Assembly: GCF_000801105.2 (NCBI RefSeq)
Contig: NC_079518.1
Coordinates: forward strand, 26,392,800 to 26,456,799
Direction: 5' to 3'
DNA from: Raphanus sativus
Lineage: Eukaryota; Streptophyta; Magnoliopsida; Brassicales; Brassicaceae
DNA: 64,000 bases
Part shown: piece after piece, positions 24,577 through 35,359 of the stretch
Layout of the letters: every line of letters begins with the position of its first letter
Position numbering within the stretch: the first letter of the stretch is position 1
Made by a program: the position numbers and the translations under genes
Notes under the pieces: model-generated
Told to the model about the DNA's origin: nothing
What the model saw: only the letters and a program-made list of their open reading frames with translations
Database searches by the model: none

Positions 24577-25927
24577 TCAGATTAGACTCTCAACAAACAT
24601 GAGTTCACATGTGCTTGAAGCTGGAGGGAAATCCGCCAACTCCATCTTGAGTATCTTAAGGTTCGGAACATCTGCATCAAACCTGAAAGTTGCTGTCCTT
24701 AAGCTGGGTGCGTTTCTCAAGATGTAAACCGCAATGTCTCTATCTCGCGGTCTCCCAACGTATCTTGACCAGTTGAAAACTCGTAGACTCGGCAGCATGC
24801 ATTCAGGAACACAGCTCAGCTGGTACCAGGCAAACTTATCATCAGTCTTTATATCTCCATGGCACTAAAGACCAAAAGCAGAAGAAGAACAATTAGAAAT
24901 AAAAAAGAATGATAAGTTTACTGAAAGAGAAACTTACATCTAGTATAGAGATGTCCAACACTCGTAAGTTAGGCGAATCTTTGAGGAACTGAGCAAGGAG
25001 ATTCAGAGAATCATCTTTGCACACGCACAGCTCCAGATGTTCAAGCTGATGGAACACAAAACCATGACCACCGTAATACAAATCCTCCCGGACCTCTGAG
25101 CATACGGTGAGATGCTTGACAGATGTGATTACTCCAATAACACTATCGAGAGCATAGGATTCAACATGGACATACGCTTCACTAAGATCAGGCATATTCT
25201 TCTTAAACAACCAACGACTCTGATTCCGATCCTTGAGTTTGAGATGCTGCAAACAAGGAGTATCTATCTCATACTCATCGATGTCCCATTCACAGTCAGG
25301 TAAAGAGAGTGACAACTTGTGCAGCAACGGGAAGATAACAGTGAACATTTGCGGATACTCATCTTCGATAAAACGCACCTTGACTTCTTCGAGAACATCA
25401 TGATGACACATAGACAGAAGGTTCTGAAGCGAGTCTACACCTACGTACGTCAGACTTTTGAGTTGCAAAGTCTTCAGAGATGGAAGAGAACAACCCGTAG
25501 AAGGAACATCCTTGAGAGTCAAGTATCTGAGCTTCAAAACCACGAGCGATTCGCAAGTAAACAAGCTACTTGGAAGCATGTTTACATTATAAGAAACTTC
25601 CAGGTAACGGACACAGCGAGAAACAGCAGTTTCAACCCAGAGTTTGATATCTTCTTCATGGTTAACTTTTGTGGACTCCTCCTCCCATAGCTCAAGACAC
25701 AACCTTTCTATGAGGGGAGCTCTGTGTAAGGGGAGGTTCTTGTTGATGAAGTCTCGGACTACAAGGAATGAGTTGCCTTCATCATCACTGTACTCGAGTT
25801 TAGTCAGCCACATCCAAAGAAACTTCCATCGTTTGGACAAGACGCTGGTGGAGACAGCAACCTTTGTCGGAACAGAGGATAGTATCTTCACCAGCAGCTC
25901 ATCAGGTAACTCGCTGATCTTGTCCAT
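24577..25927 (-). CDS. F-box/LRR/FBD protein
   Basis: Likely substrate-recognition subunit of an SCF (SKP1-cullin-F-box) ubiquitin ligase. Two exons: 25927-24938 (330 codons, donor GTAAGT) and 24864-24577 (96 codons including stop), joined in phase 0 to 425 aa. Seen: N-terminal F-box (about 1-45: ISELPDELLVKILS, STSVLSKRWK), a central leucine-rich region with L..L.L repeats, and a C-terminal FBD-type segment (VPECMLPSLRVFNW onward, about 340-425). No lesion is visible. The start is the first ATG of the frame and lies about 420 bp from the divergent RWD gene. The family is very large in Brassicaceae, so no symbol is given and the target is unknown. Confidence 0.88.
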
Positions 25928-26351
25928 TGTCTTACGAAATTCAAGATTTTTTCTTCACTAACACGAGAAAACAAGACAGTAAGACTCAAGAAGGAACGGT
26001 CTTGTAAGAACATGAGCAAAACCCTAATGGATAATGATCAAAACTGAGCTTCCATCTAACGATGCTTAAGTTGAGAAAGATACCTCTCACCTCGTTATAT
26101 AAAGAAGGGTTTTTTTTTTTGCTGCGGCGAGTCGGAGAAGAAAACGCAATCTGAATCGGAGAAGAGTGTCTCCGTCAGAGAGAGACAGTGGAGAGCGAAG
26201 AGACGGTGAGTGAGAGAAAGGTCTTGCCTTTTTCCCTTTTTTCAGTTTTCGTGGAAACGACACCGTTTCTAATAGAAGAAATGTCGCCGTTTAGAATTGA
26301 ACGGAAACGACATCGTTTTGAAAATCGTAAAGTTCTCTCCTTTTGGTCATC
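25928..26351. promoter_or_regulatory. Divergent promoter with AAACGACACCGTTT motifs
   Basis: This 424-bp gap separates the F-box gene (leftward) from the RWD gene (rightward). It contains AAACGACACCGTTT at 26255-26268, a partial TGTCGCCGTTTA at 26282-26293 and AAACGACATCGTTT at 26305-26318. The motif is nearly self-complementary, so it can act in both directions. The same 14-mer occurs at 44775-44788 between another divergent pair. Confidence 0.55.
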
Positions 26352-26671
26352 ATGACGGGTAAGTTCGATCAAATTGGAAGATCAATTGGATTCGTACTGA
26401 TCTTGTAAACTAGATTGAGAACTTGTTTGGTGTGTGTCGCTATATGTAGAGTATAAGGAAGAACATGAGATGGAGATTGAAGCTCTTGAATCTATACTTG
26501 CTGATGATTTTAAAGGTTTTGTCTTTTCTAAGATTTTTAGCTTTTATTATCTGTTCATCATCGTTGAGGAAACTGAATTTCTCTACTTACTTTATTGTGA
26601 CAGAGATTCATTCTAGTGAAAGTGGGCTTAACACTTCAAACCGATGCTTTCAGATTACAGTCACTCCTCAG
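26352..26671 (+). pseudogene. RWD-domain protein, first three exons only
   Basis: Exons 26352-26358, 26450-26515 and 26604-26671 join in frame to give MTEYKEEHEMEIEALESILA, then DDFKEIHSSESGLN and QITVTPQ (47 aa). This is the start of the GCN2-type RWD fold as in Arabidopsis At1g51730 (from memory, about 250 aa). The donor after TPQ is good, but no further exon (YPDEAP-type RWD core, acidic tail) could be found before the Copia element or after it. The gene therefore looks truncated by the repeats and transposons at 26.8-34 kb. The promoter side appears intact, so a short transcript may still be made. Confidence 0.75.
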
Positions 26672-26782
26672 GTATTATTATTAGCTAGCTCACACCTTCT
26701 CATCTCTTATCTTTAGCTGTATGTGGAAAGGCTTGTGTGTTGTAATAAGTGTACACAAGTGTTTCTATGTTCAACTTTAAGT

Positions 26783-27215
26783 AGGGCTGGGCTGCGAGTC
26801 AAACCCGTCCCGCATGACCCGCAACCCGAGGGTTTCATTTATTTTTTTTTTCAAAATCTTCGATCCGCACGACCCGCGAACAGAGATAATTGCACCCGCA
26901 TCCGCCCCGCTAATTTTGTGGGTAACTCACGGGACCCGCGGGTTATATATATTTTATATAATATATTTATAATTATTTTTTAATAAAAATTTTTAATTAT
27001 TATTTTTTTAAAAATTTGTATTTTAAAAAAAATATTTATCTTTTTAATAAAAAAATAACATTTTAAAAAAAACTAAAAAAAAAATAATAAATTGCGGGTT
27101 GGCGGGTACCCGCAATTCAAAATCCACCAACCCGCATCCGCCCCGCAAAAAAATATTCATAACCCGCACCCTTACCCGCGAATCGATTTTTTAAATTTCT
27201 TCGACCCGCATCCGC
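26783..27215. repeat. GGGCTGGGC / CCCGC-rich dispersed element
   Basis: It starts TAGGGCTGGGCTGCG and alternates GACCCGC/ACCCGCA words, an AT-rich middle, and the inverted GCGGGTTGGCGGGT. It resembles the CGGTT-rich elements in architecture (CTGGGC edge, degenerate short words, self-complementarity) but uses a different word. It sits directly after the last readable RWD exon. Confidence 0.55.
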
Positions 27216-27783
27216 TCCGCAATATATGTTTTATTTTTTTAACATATAATAACTTTAACATATTTTGACATATTTTCTTTATTTAATTAAAATAAAATCT
27301 ACTACATCCTATAATTTAGCTAACCAATAACTTTAACATATTTTGATAGTCAGCAAAAAAATTATAATATTCTCAATATTAATATTACATGTTTCTAAAA
27401 TTATTTATATATGTTTTAAATGTTGTATATATTTCAATATAAACTAAACTAAGAGACACGTAAATGTGAAAAAAGAAATACCACAAAATATTTATCTTAG
27501 AAAATTAATGTATTAATATACACAAACATATTAAGTGGTTAAATTTATAAATAAATACAATATAGAAATGGTCTATGTAGTAAAAAAAGTTAAGATTTAG
27601 TAGAACTTAAAATCTGAAAATCTGGAAAACCATATCTGAATCATTAGGAGCTCAGGTAACATGTGTAAATAGTTCCAGGGGAGTCTAGCGTTTGTATTTT
27701 CCCACAATTTCAAAATTGTACCTCGTTGTTGACTAGGAAATTATGCAGTATTTTTTATTATTTTTTGTGCAACGCAGTATTTT
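27216..27783. other. AT-rich spacer
   Basis: No gene or exon is seen. The missing RWD exons are not here. Confidence 0.5.
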
Positions 27784-27945
27784 TTTGTCCTGGGCATTCG
27801 GACTGAACCGAAGTGCACCGAGCCGACCGAACTGTTTTTTTCTGTTTTCGGTTTCGTCCGGTTTGGGACTGCAAAACCGATCGGAACTTTTTCAGATACA
27901 CTTCGGCTCACGGTTTGGTTCGGTTCGGCGGACTCAAACCGATCG
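27784..27945. repeat. CGGTT-rich dispersed element (copy 3)
   Basis: It begins TGTCCTGGGCATTCGG and is filled with CCGAACTG, TTCGGTTTCG and GGTTCGGTTCGGCGG words. The edge is the same as at 1076 and, inverted, at 34546. Confidence 0.6.
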
Positions 27946-28059
27946 GATTCTTCGGTTTCTGCTCTCTCTCTTGCATTCAATCTGTTTCCTTGCCTGGTTC
28001 ACCTGTTTTCCTCCGTCCTTTCTCTGAATTTAGAAACCACCGTCGTCTTTACTCCAGAA

Positions 28060-28421
28060 TGTTAGGATTTTAATCCAACTTGTGCTTTAAAAGACTTAAA
28101 AATCAATCGTATAAATAAATACTTCTCTTAGTTTTATTAACTTCAAAGGTTTTCCTTAGAACACAATATAGATCACAAGACAACTCTTATGCAAATAGCA
28201 AAGCCTAACTTGATCTCTCTATCTCTAGTGTTCTCTTTGTATTCGGATGATTCTAAAAGCTATGACTACCTCTCTATATATAGAACTTGGATTTTCCTGT
28301 TTCCTATTGAGTTAACAATTCTATTGACCGACGTTCGAGAAAAGGAAAACTAACGTATTCCTTTTATTTGTGCAGGTTATGTCATTGGGCTGGAAGATGA
28401 GATTGGGCCCATATATCCACA
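28060..28421 (-). repeat. Copia 3' LTR
   Basis: A direct repeat of 33543-33908, starting TGTTAGGATTTT and ending TATCCACA on the + strand (TG...CA on both strands). It differs by single substitutions and by a short deletion after GACGTTC. Confidence 0.95.
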
Positions 28422-28434
28422 ATCTCCACCTTAT
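28422..28434 (-). promoter_or_regulatory. Copia polypurine tract
   Basis: On the minus strand ATAAGGTGGAGAT abuts the 3' LTR start. The AAGGTGGAGATTG form is the usual plant Copia plus-strand primer. Confidence 0.85.
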
Positions 28435-29448
28435 GGCCCAACTCACTTCAACTCTTCTTCTCGTTTCTTCCTCGACGAGTCCGTCGATTACCACACAAAC
28501 GGTGACTTGAGCTCTTCAACTCCTTCCATGCGATTTGATGATCTGATCCGGTGAAAGTTTCGCCAAGTTTCTTCTCCGGTGTACCTCTCTATCGCCAAGA
28601 GCCTCCTCAAGCTTCTCGTCTTTGCGGTGTCTCCCTAGAACCTCGATGTGGTGATGAAGTCTATCGGCGAGTCCCCTTTCGCCGTAGCTCCGATGTAGCT
28701 CGTACGCCGCCACCTCTTCTTCACCTTGCTTCGATTCTCAAGATCAACTTACTTCCAAATTCTCAGCTCTCTCCTTTTAATCAAATCAACTACTCATCAA
28801 CTCCTCTTCCATGGTAAGCGATCCATAATCCTTTTAAAAAAAAGCTCGCGAGTTCTTCTTTTCCTTGATGATTAGGGAATCCTTGTCTATGAATGTTGCA
28901 GGTGATGAATGATTTGCTCGATCTAGCCGGATTACTGCAGCGCTCCGGTGAGATTCTCCACTTTGAGTTTGCTTTTGAAATGGTTGTTTTAATCTCCGTG
29001 TCGGTTAATGTCGTTTGAAGTTTTCTCCCTTGCTCATACACTTGTCTCCCTTCAGCTCTTGATAAAGTAACTGTCTTTACGGTAGCTGTTTAAGACTGTG
29101 TCTAATGAACAATATATTGCTTCTTTTTTAGCTGAGATACTCGTCTCCCTTCAGCCTCCATCGCTGTTTAAGACGTTTTCTCCCTGGTAGTCATCTTCTT
29201 ATATCAATGATTCTTCATTGAGTTTCATCATCTGTTACTTACTTTTGTTTGCTTATCTCTTCCAGCTTCTCCACCTTGAGCTAAGATTTCTCTGCCTCGC
29301 CTCTCCTTCCCCACAGGTAATGTTTCCTTTGAACTCTAAAGTTCCTTCATTGTTGTTTAAGAAATAACCGGAGTACTTATTACTTAACTCATTATTTCTT
29401 CTGTGGCGAGGTTACAACAATGACGTTACTTGTGGCGCTCCTGTCTTC
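28435..29448. other. Noncoding 1-kb stretch between Copia pol and the purine tract
   Basis: No retroviral-type frame fits. On the + strand it looks gene-like: a C/T-rich leader, then GT/AG-type borders (for example CCATGGTAAGC near 28812, TTGCAGGTGATGAATG near 28900, TCCCCACAGGTAATG near 29315) and a duplicated CTCGTCTCCCTTCAGC phrase. It could be a captured host gene fragment in antisense orientation or a family-specific 3' region. I did not recognise a source gene. Confidence 0.4.
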
Positions 29449-32400
29449 TTAGGCGATGTTTAAGAGATCACAACAGAGATCGAACTTAGGCCCGGGTAAG
29501 GCTTTAGTTAGAAAATCTGCTGGATTCTTGCTAGTATGAATCTTAGATAGGTGAACCTTGCCTTCTTCTACAACGTCTCTGATAAAGTGATACTTGTTGT
29601 CTATGTGTTTAGTTCTTTCGTGATGAACATGATTCTTTGCTAGGGCTATAGCGCTTTGAGAATCGCAGTGTATCTTAACACTTTCTTGTTCAAAACCCAA
29701 CTCTACACATAGTTTTCTCAACCATATAGCTTCTTTCGCGGCTGCGGTAAGAGCCATGTACTCTGCTTCAGTCGTCGAAAGAGCTACCACTTCTTGTAAA
29801 CTCGATTTCCAGCTAACCGTATTTCCCCATACTTGAAACACGTATCCAGTTATAGACCTTCTTCTATCACGATCAGTGGCGTAATCAGAGTCACAAAAAC
29901 CTTCAATGCTAAACTTTGAGTGCTTAGTGAACGTTAGACATCTTCTTGTAGAACTTTTTAAATATCTCAAAACCCACTTTACGGCTAACCAATGTTCTCT
30001 TCCAGGTTTAGACATAAAGCGGCTTATGAGTCCAACTGCAAAAGCTAAATCAGGTCTCGATCCGACCATTGCGTACATAAGACTTCCTACCGCGCTTGCA
30101 TACGGTATGTCTTCCATGTACCTTCTTTCTTCTTCAATCTCGTCTTTAGTAAGACTCTTTAGTTTGAACTGAGATGTGGTAGGAGTATTTACAGCTTTTG
30201 CTTCAGACATACCGAACCTATTTAGAACCTTTTCCAAATAGTTCTCTTGAGACAACGTTAAGATTCCCTTCTCTTGGTCTCTAGTAATGTCCATTCCTAG
30301 TATTCTTGAAGCTTTGCCTAAATCTTTCATCTCAAACTCTTTGCTTAAGCTCTCTTTCACATCCCTGATTTCTTGTTTATCTCCCGAAGCTATAAGCATA
30401 TCGTCGACGTACAGAAGTAAGTACACGGCTTGCTCTGTGTTCACGTTTCTAATGTGAACACATGGGTCTTCTCTGCTTCTCACAAACCGTTTGCTCTTCA
30501 TGAAACAATCAAACTTTCGATTCCATTGCCTTGGTGATTGTTTCAAACCATATAGTGACTTCTTTAGTAAACAGACTTTATTTTCATCTCCTTTCTTTAT
30601 GAATCCTTCTGGTTGATTCATTAAGATTCTTTCTTCCAAATCTCCATGAAAAAAGCTGTTTTAACATCCATCTGCTCAAGCTCATAATCCCTGTTTACCA
30701 CGAGAGATAATATTAATCTTATCGACACATGTTTCACAACAGGTGAAAACACTTCATTGTAGTTGATTCCTTCCTTTTGGGAATATCCCTGAGCAACTAC
30801 TCTTCCTTTATACCTTGGATCTTCGACTCCAGGTATTCCAGGCTTTAACTTGAAGATCCACTTGCTGCCTAAAACTTTTGCATTCTCGGGTTTTTCAATT
30901 AGTATCCAAGTGCCAGCCTTTTGATGAGATTCCATTTCATCACTAGCAGCATTCTTCCAAAACTTGCTTTTCTTGCTCATCATAGCTTCTTTAGACGACT
31001 TAGGCTCGTCGATTTCAATCTATTCAGATGCAGCTAAAGCATAAGCCGCAAAATCAGTATCTTCGAACCTTGAAGGAGGTCTGATCTGTCTTCGTACTCT
31101 GTCCCGTGCAAGCATATACCCTTCGAGATCCGGTTCTCCTTCTGAGTTTCCTTTTTCCTCTTCAGAACTTGTTTCTTCTAAATTTTCTGATTCTTCAGCT
31201 TCAGAAACTCCACCTTGAACAGGTGACCCCTCTACATCGACTGTACTAGGCCCTTCGATTAGAGGATCTTTGAAAGTAACTTTCATAGTACGTTTCTTTC
31301 TTTCGGCTTATCTTTAGTTTCTGTGTGTTTAGGCAGCTCTTCTTCATTAAACACCACATTCCTACTTGTAACGCATTTTCTTTCCTCGGGTAACCAAACG
31401 CGGTATCCTTTAACTCCAAACGGGTATCCCATGAAAATGCCTTTTAAAGCTCTTGGACTTGTTTTCTCTTGAATCGTGTGGACATATGCAGAGCAACCAA
31501 ATCGCCTAAGATGGTTTAACTCGGGTCTCTTTCCTGTCCACATCTCTTCAGGAAGCCGGTAGTCAATGGCTGAGCTCGGTGATCGGTTTATAATGTAGAC
31601 AGCCGTTGATGCAGCTTCTGCCCAGAAGTCTTGACCCAAACCTGCTTCTGAGAGCATACATCTTACCTTCTCCATGATTGTCCGGTTCATCCTTTCCGAA
31701 ACGCCGTTCTGTTGTGGCGTATACGGACAAGTCGTGTGTCTTTTGATGCCTGAGTCTTTGGAGAGCTTGTCGAACTGTTTATTGCAAAACTCTAACCCGT
31801 TATCTGTTCTAAGACACTTGATCTTCTTCCCGATCTGAGTCTCCACAGCTACTTTCCACTCTTCAAACTTGCTGAACGCCTCATCCTTGGATTTTAGAAA
31901 ATAAATCCAAACTTTCCGAGAATAATCATCTATGAAGCTTACAAAATACTTGCACCTTGCTAGGCTTTCTGGAGTAGACGGTGCACCCCATAGATCCGAG
32001 TGTATATACTCCAAAACCTCTTTCGAAGTGTGCTTGGCCGCAGGGAAGCTTTGTTTATGAGACTTTCCCAGGACACAAGTCTCACAAAACTCCAATTTAT
32101 CTACCTCTTTGTTTGATAAATATCCTTCCTTCACAAGCACGTTTAAGTTCTTTAAGCTCATGTGCCCTAGCCGTGCGTGCCAAATCTTCGTCATGTCCAC
32201 CTCAGCTCGCGTCACATTCGCTTCTCCTTTTGGAACCGTTCCTTGTAGATAATACAGGCCTTCATTGTACTTTCCAGATATTATCTCTTTTCCATCTTTG
32301 TAGAAACGAATCATGAAATCTTTCCCTTCGTATTTGCATCCTGCTCGCTCAAGCATTCCATACGAAATAAGATTTCTGCTCATGGTTGGCATATATCTTA

Positions 32401-33497
32401 CATCAGTAAGTATCACAATAGAACCGTCAGGTCTCACGATCCTTATCTTGCCAATCCCTTTGACGTCGCAGTGAGTGTTGTTTGCCATCAGAACTCTGCC
32501 TCCTTCGAATTCGTCTAGGTCAAACAGAACATCTTTGTTTGGAGTTATATGGAAAGAACAACCAGAGTCCATAACCCATTCCGAGCTGCTGTCGTGTTTA
32601 CTAACTGTTAGTACAAGTGGCTGCTTAGGCTCTGCAACTACATTAGCGGCTCTTTGTGTTTTTCTCTCTGGGCATTCCCTTTTCCAATGTCCTTCTTTGC
32701 CGCATACGAAACACCCCTTGTTGTTCTTGTCGTATCTAGGCCTTGATTTAGAACGTCCGTGCCTGCTCTTCGATCTTCCTTTCCCATTCCGGTTCCCTCC
32801 CTTGTTGGATGATCTTCCTCTGTCTTCCACGTACAAACCTTCATCTTGTGACTTTGAAAGCTTTCCACTTTCAAGTAACTCTCGCTCCTTAGACCTAGCG
32901 GCTCCCGTCACTTCATTAATCTTGAGAGTGTCCCTGCCGTATTTGAGAGTTCCCTTAAGATGATCATACATACGGGGCATTGAGTTTAGTAGCAGGATAG
33001 CTTGAACTTCTTCTGAAACATCCACATTCAAGTTATTGAGGTCTGCTACTAACTTTAGAAAATCATCAACGTTTGCGTCTATGCTCTTGGAATCGTTCAT
33101 CTTGAACGTGTAGAATTTATGTTGCAAGTAGATACGATTCGGTAAAGACGTCTCCGTGTACAGCGTGTTTAAAGCGGTCCACATCGCAGCAGCTGTATCA
33201 CAATGGCTGATCTTCCGTAGAACTTGGTTACCTACGTTCAGGACGATTAAGTCTTTTGCTTTCTCCGATTTCTTGAGCTTTTCCGGATCAATCTTTGAAC
33301 CCGTCGTTTCTTCTTCTGCGTTCTTCGTCTCCCCTTCTGATTCCTCCTTGGTACTTTGGAGGATCCATCAGAAGTGTCTCATCAGTTAGGATGTCTTTTA
33401 GCCCTATAACCCCAAAGTGAGCCATCATATGAACTTTCCACAGCAAGAAGTCTCATGTTCCTTCGAACCGGTCCACCTCGATCCTTGTCTTAGTCAT
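29449..33497 (-). pseudogene. Copia gag-pol polyprotein, broken
   Basis: In order on the minus strand: gag (ATG at 33497; UBN2-type region from MWTALNTLY), CCHC zinc knuckle CFVCGKEGHWKREC, aspartic protease WVMDSGCSFH, GAG-pre-integrase (HARLGHMSLKNL), integrase core (HSDLWG..., TDNGLEFCN, QQNGVSERMN), reverse transcriptase (WIFKLKPG, then LYVDDMLIAS) and RNase H (STTEAEYMAL, tail DFLTKALPG). Lesions: an in-frame TGA at 33453-33455, a frame change near 33355, another near 31285, a TAG at 31020-31022, and a frame change near 30630. No intact polyprotein can be made. The domain order (integrase before reverse transcriptase) fixes the family as Copia. Confidence 0.95.
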
Positions 33498-33528
33498 CCT
33501 TTAAAGCACCCGCAATCAAACCTGGATT

Positions 33529-33540
33529 GCTCTGATACCA
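33529..33540 (-). promoter_or_regulatory. Copia primer-binding site (initiator tRNA-Met)
   Basis: On the minus strand TGGTATCAGAGC lies two bases inside the 5' LTR. This is the classic complement of the plant initiator methionine tRNA 3' end. Confidence 0.92.
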
Positions 33541-33542
33541 CT

Positions 33543-33908
33543 TGTTAGGATTTTAATCCAACTTGTGCTTTAAAAGACTTAAAGATCAATCGTATAAATA
33601 AACACTTCTCTTAGTTTTATTAACTTCAAAGGTTTTCCTTAGAACACAATATAGATCACAAGACAACTCTTATGCAAATAGCAAAGCCTAACTTGATCTC
33701 TCTATCTCCAGTGTTCTCTTTGTATTCGGATGATTCTAAAAGCTATGACTACCTCTCTATATATAGAACTTGGATTTTCCTGTTTCCTATTGAGTTAACA
33801 ATTCTATTGACCGACGTTCTTAACGAGAAAAGGAAAACTAATGTATTCCTTTTATTTGTGCAGGTTATGTCATTGGACTGGAAGATGAGATTGGGCCCAC
33901 TATCCACA
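33543..33908 (-). repeat. Copia 5' LTR
   Basis: A direct repeat of 28060-28421. The + strand contains a TCTCTATATATAGAA palindrome that could be the element's TATA region. Confidence 0.95.
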
Positions 33909-34119
33909 CAGAAAGAAAAGAAAAAAAGAAACCACAGTCGTCGTTCTCTATCGAAAGTTTCAAAACCTAATGACTTTGTTTTACTTAACTTTGCAATAAA
34001 TGGGCTTTGAGTGGACTTATATATTTTCTACATTTAAATCTTATTTTAATTCGTTTTTCTAGCCCAAATTATTAAATGTCCATGTAAGAAAATTACAAAA
34101 CCCAATACTGTATTTAATT

Positions 34120-34200
34120 AATCTGACCCAAGTAACATGTATAAAAACGAAAAAACCCTAGATCTAAACATCATCTTCTCTACTTTCTTCATCGCACCCA
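34120..34200 (+). promoter_or_regulatory. Orphan promoter: TATA box and telo-box
   Basis: GTATAAAAACG followed by AAACCCTAGA (telo-box, typical of plant housekeeping and ribosomal genes), then a C/T-rich leader CATCATCTTCTCTAC. No coding exon follows before the CGGTT-rich block at 34330, so this looks like a promoter whose gene has been lost or separated. Confidence 0.4.
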
Positions 34201-34329
34201 CCACGCCATCAAACTTCTCTGCCGCATCAGTTTACCTTTTATTCTTCAATCTTTTATTCTCTCATTAATCTCCTCAACGTTTAACTATATCTCTTTGGAT
34301 TTTTTGTTGCTTACACTATTTGCGTTTGA

Positions 34330-34546
34330 GGCCATAACCGAACCGAATAAACCGGTTAATAAAAAAAATCGGTTCAGTTCGGAATAGTTTTATCAGGTTG
34401 TAACCGAACCGAATAAACCGATATCCGAAATAAACCGAACCAAAATAAATTTCGGTTTAGTTCGGTGAACTTTCATCTAACCCGAACAAACCGATAACCG
34501 GATAAACCGAACCGTATAACCCGAATAAACCGAATGCCCAGGACTA
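34330..34546. repeat. CGGTT-rich dispersed element (copy 4, inverted)
   Basis: It is filled with ACCGAACCGAATAAACCG-like words and ends CCGAATGCCCAGGACTAG, the reverse complement of the CCTGGGCATTCGG edge of copies 1 and 3. Confidence 0.6.
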
Positions 34547-34990
34547 GTATTTTTGATCAAATATTTAAAACCCGGAGTCAGTTCTTGGAACATGAGGGAG
34601 AAGCAAAAGCATCAGGTCCATCTTTTTTGCAATATTTTTTTTTAATAACTAAGATCTTTTTTATTTAGAAAAAAGGATCTATACTATACATATGCATAAA
34701 TTGGTCAAACATGTATATTATGTCATGGCCATCAAATTTGTTAGGCCGGGCCTGTGTAAACCTGATTACATATTACGTAGACATTTATATGATATGCACA
34801 TGACAATGCTAAATCTCATAAAGAAATATATGTAACAACATGATTAGGATTCCAAAGAAAAAAGGAAAACAAAAATCTACCCTAGTATAGGAAGTTTGAT
34901 ATAAAATTCCAAATGCTTTTTATTTATAACTGAAAATACATGTTTCTATATTTCTTTTGGTAGTAACAGGCAGAAACCTAGCGAGAGAGG

Positions 34991-35359
34991 ATGGAAGATA
35001 TTGACAAAGCTATCCTTGAGTTCACCATCTTCTTCTTCTTCACGATCATATGTTGTTGTTGCTGTTGCCGTTGCCGTTGTAATGGTTCCGTTGAGTTACC
35101 TCCCGACCAAACTCCAGAGACTCAACAAGACATTGAAACCGGATTGATAAAGGGCTTACTGTTCAAAGATATCAAAGAAAAAGACGACGAACAAGAAGAA
35201 GCGTGCGGTAAACGTTGTTGTCCAATTTGTTTGGAAGAGTACGAGGATGATCATGAGATTAGTCGTTTGAAGAAGTGCAGACATATTTTTCATCGTTTTT
35301 GCATTGTTTCTTGGCTTAAACTGAAACCAATCTGTCCAAGTTGTCGTCGTTCTGTTTGA
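34991..35359 (+). CDS. Small RING-H2 finger protein with N-terminal membrane segment
   Basis: A single-exon frame of 122 aa. The N-terminus has a hydrophobic run (about 9-22) leading into a cysteine cluster (CCCCCC, then RCRC) that may be palmitoylated or simply anchor the segment. An acidic linker follows, then a C-terminal RING-H2 (about 76-118): CPIC, C.H..H with CRHIFH, then C and CPSC, matching C3H2C3 spacing. Likely a membrane-attached E3 ubiquitin ligase of the ATL/RMR-like small class; the GLD/PA features of those families are absent or short. All zinc ligands are present. The target is unknown. Confidence 0.8.
   Translation: MEDIDKAILEFTIFFFFTIICCCCCCRCRCNGSVELPPDQTPETQQDIETGLIKGLLFKDIKEKDDEQEEACGKRCCPICLEEYEDDHEISRLKKCRHIFHRFCIVSWLKLKPICPSCRRSV

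Larger units (their letters stand above)
28060..33908 (-). mobile_element. Ty1/Copia LTR retrotransposon, complete but defective
   Basis: The element is 5849 bp including LTRs and is flanked by a perfect 5-bp target duplication CAGAA (28055-28059 and 33909-33913). It lies on the minus strand: 5' LTR 33543-33908, primer-binding site at 33529-33540, gag-pol to 29449, purine tract at 28422-28434, 3' LTR 28060-28421. The LTRs differ at roughly six or seven bases plus two small indels by eye, which suggests a fairly recent insertion. The coding region is interrupted several times, so it cannot move by itself. It lies between the truncated RWD gene and the RING gene. Confidence 0.95.

Noticed and set aside
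25319..25961. Plus-strand frames over the F-box gene
   Set aside because: Antisense shadows; the minus frame has a clear F-box, leucine-rich region and FBD, and correct splicing.
32475..32963. A 162-aa plus-strand frame in the Copia element
   Set aside because: Antisense of the zinc knuckle/protease region of gag-pol.
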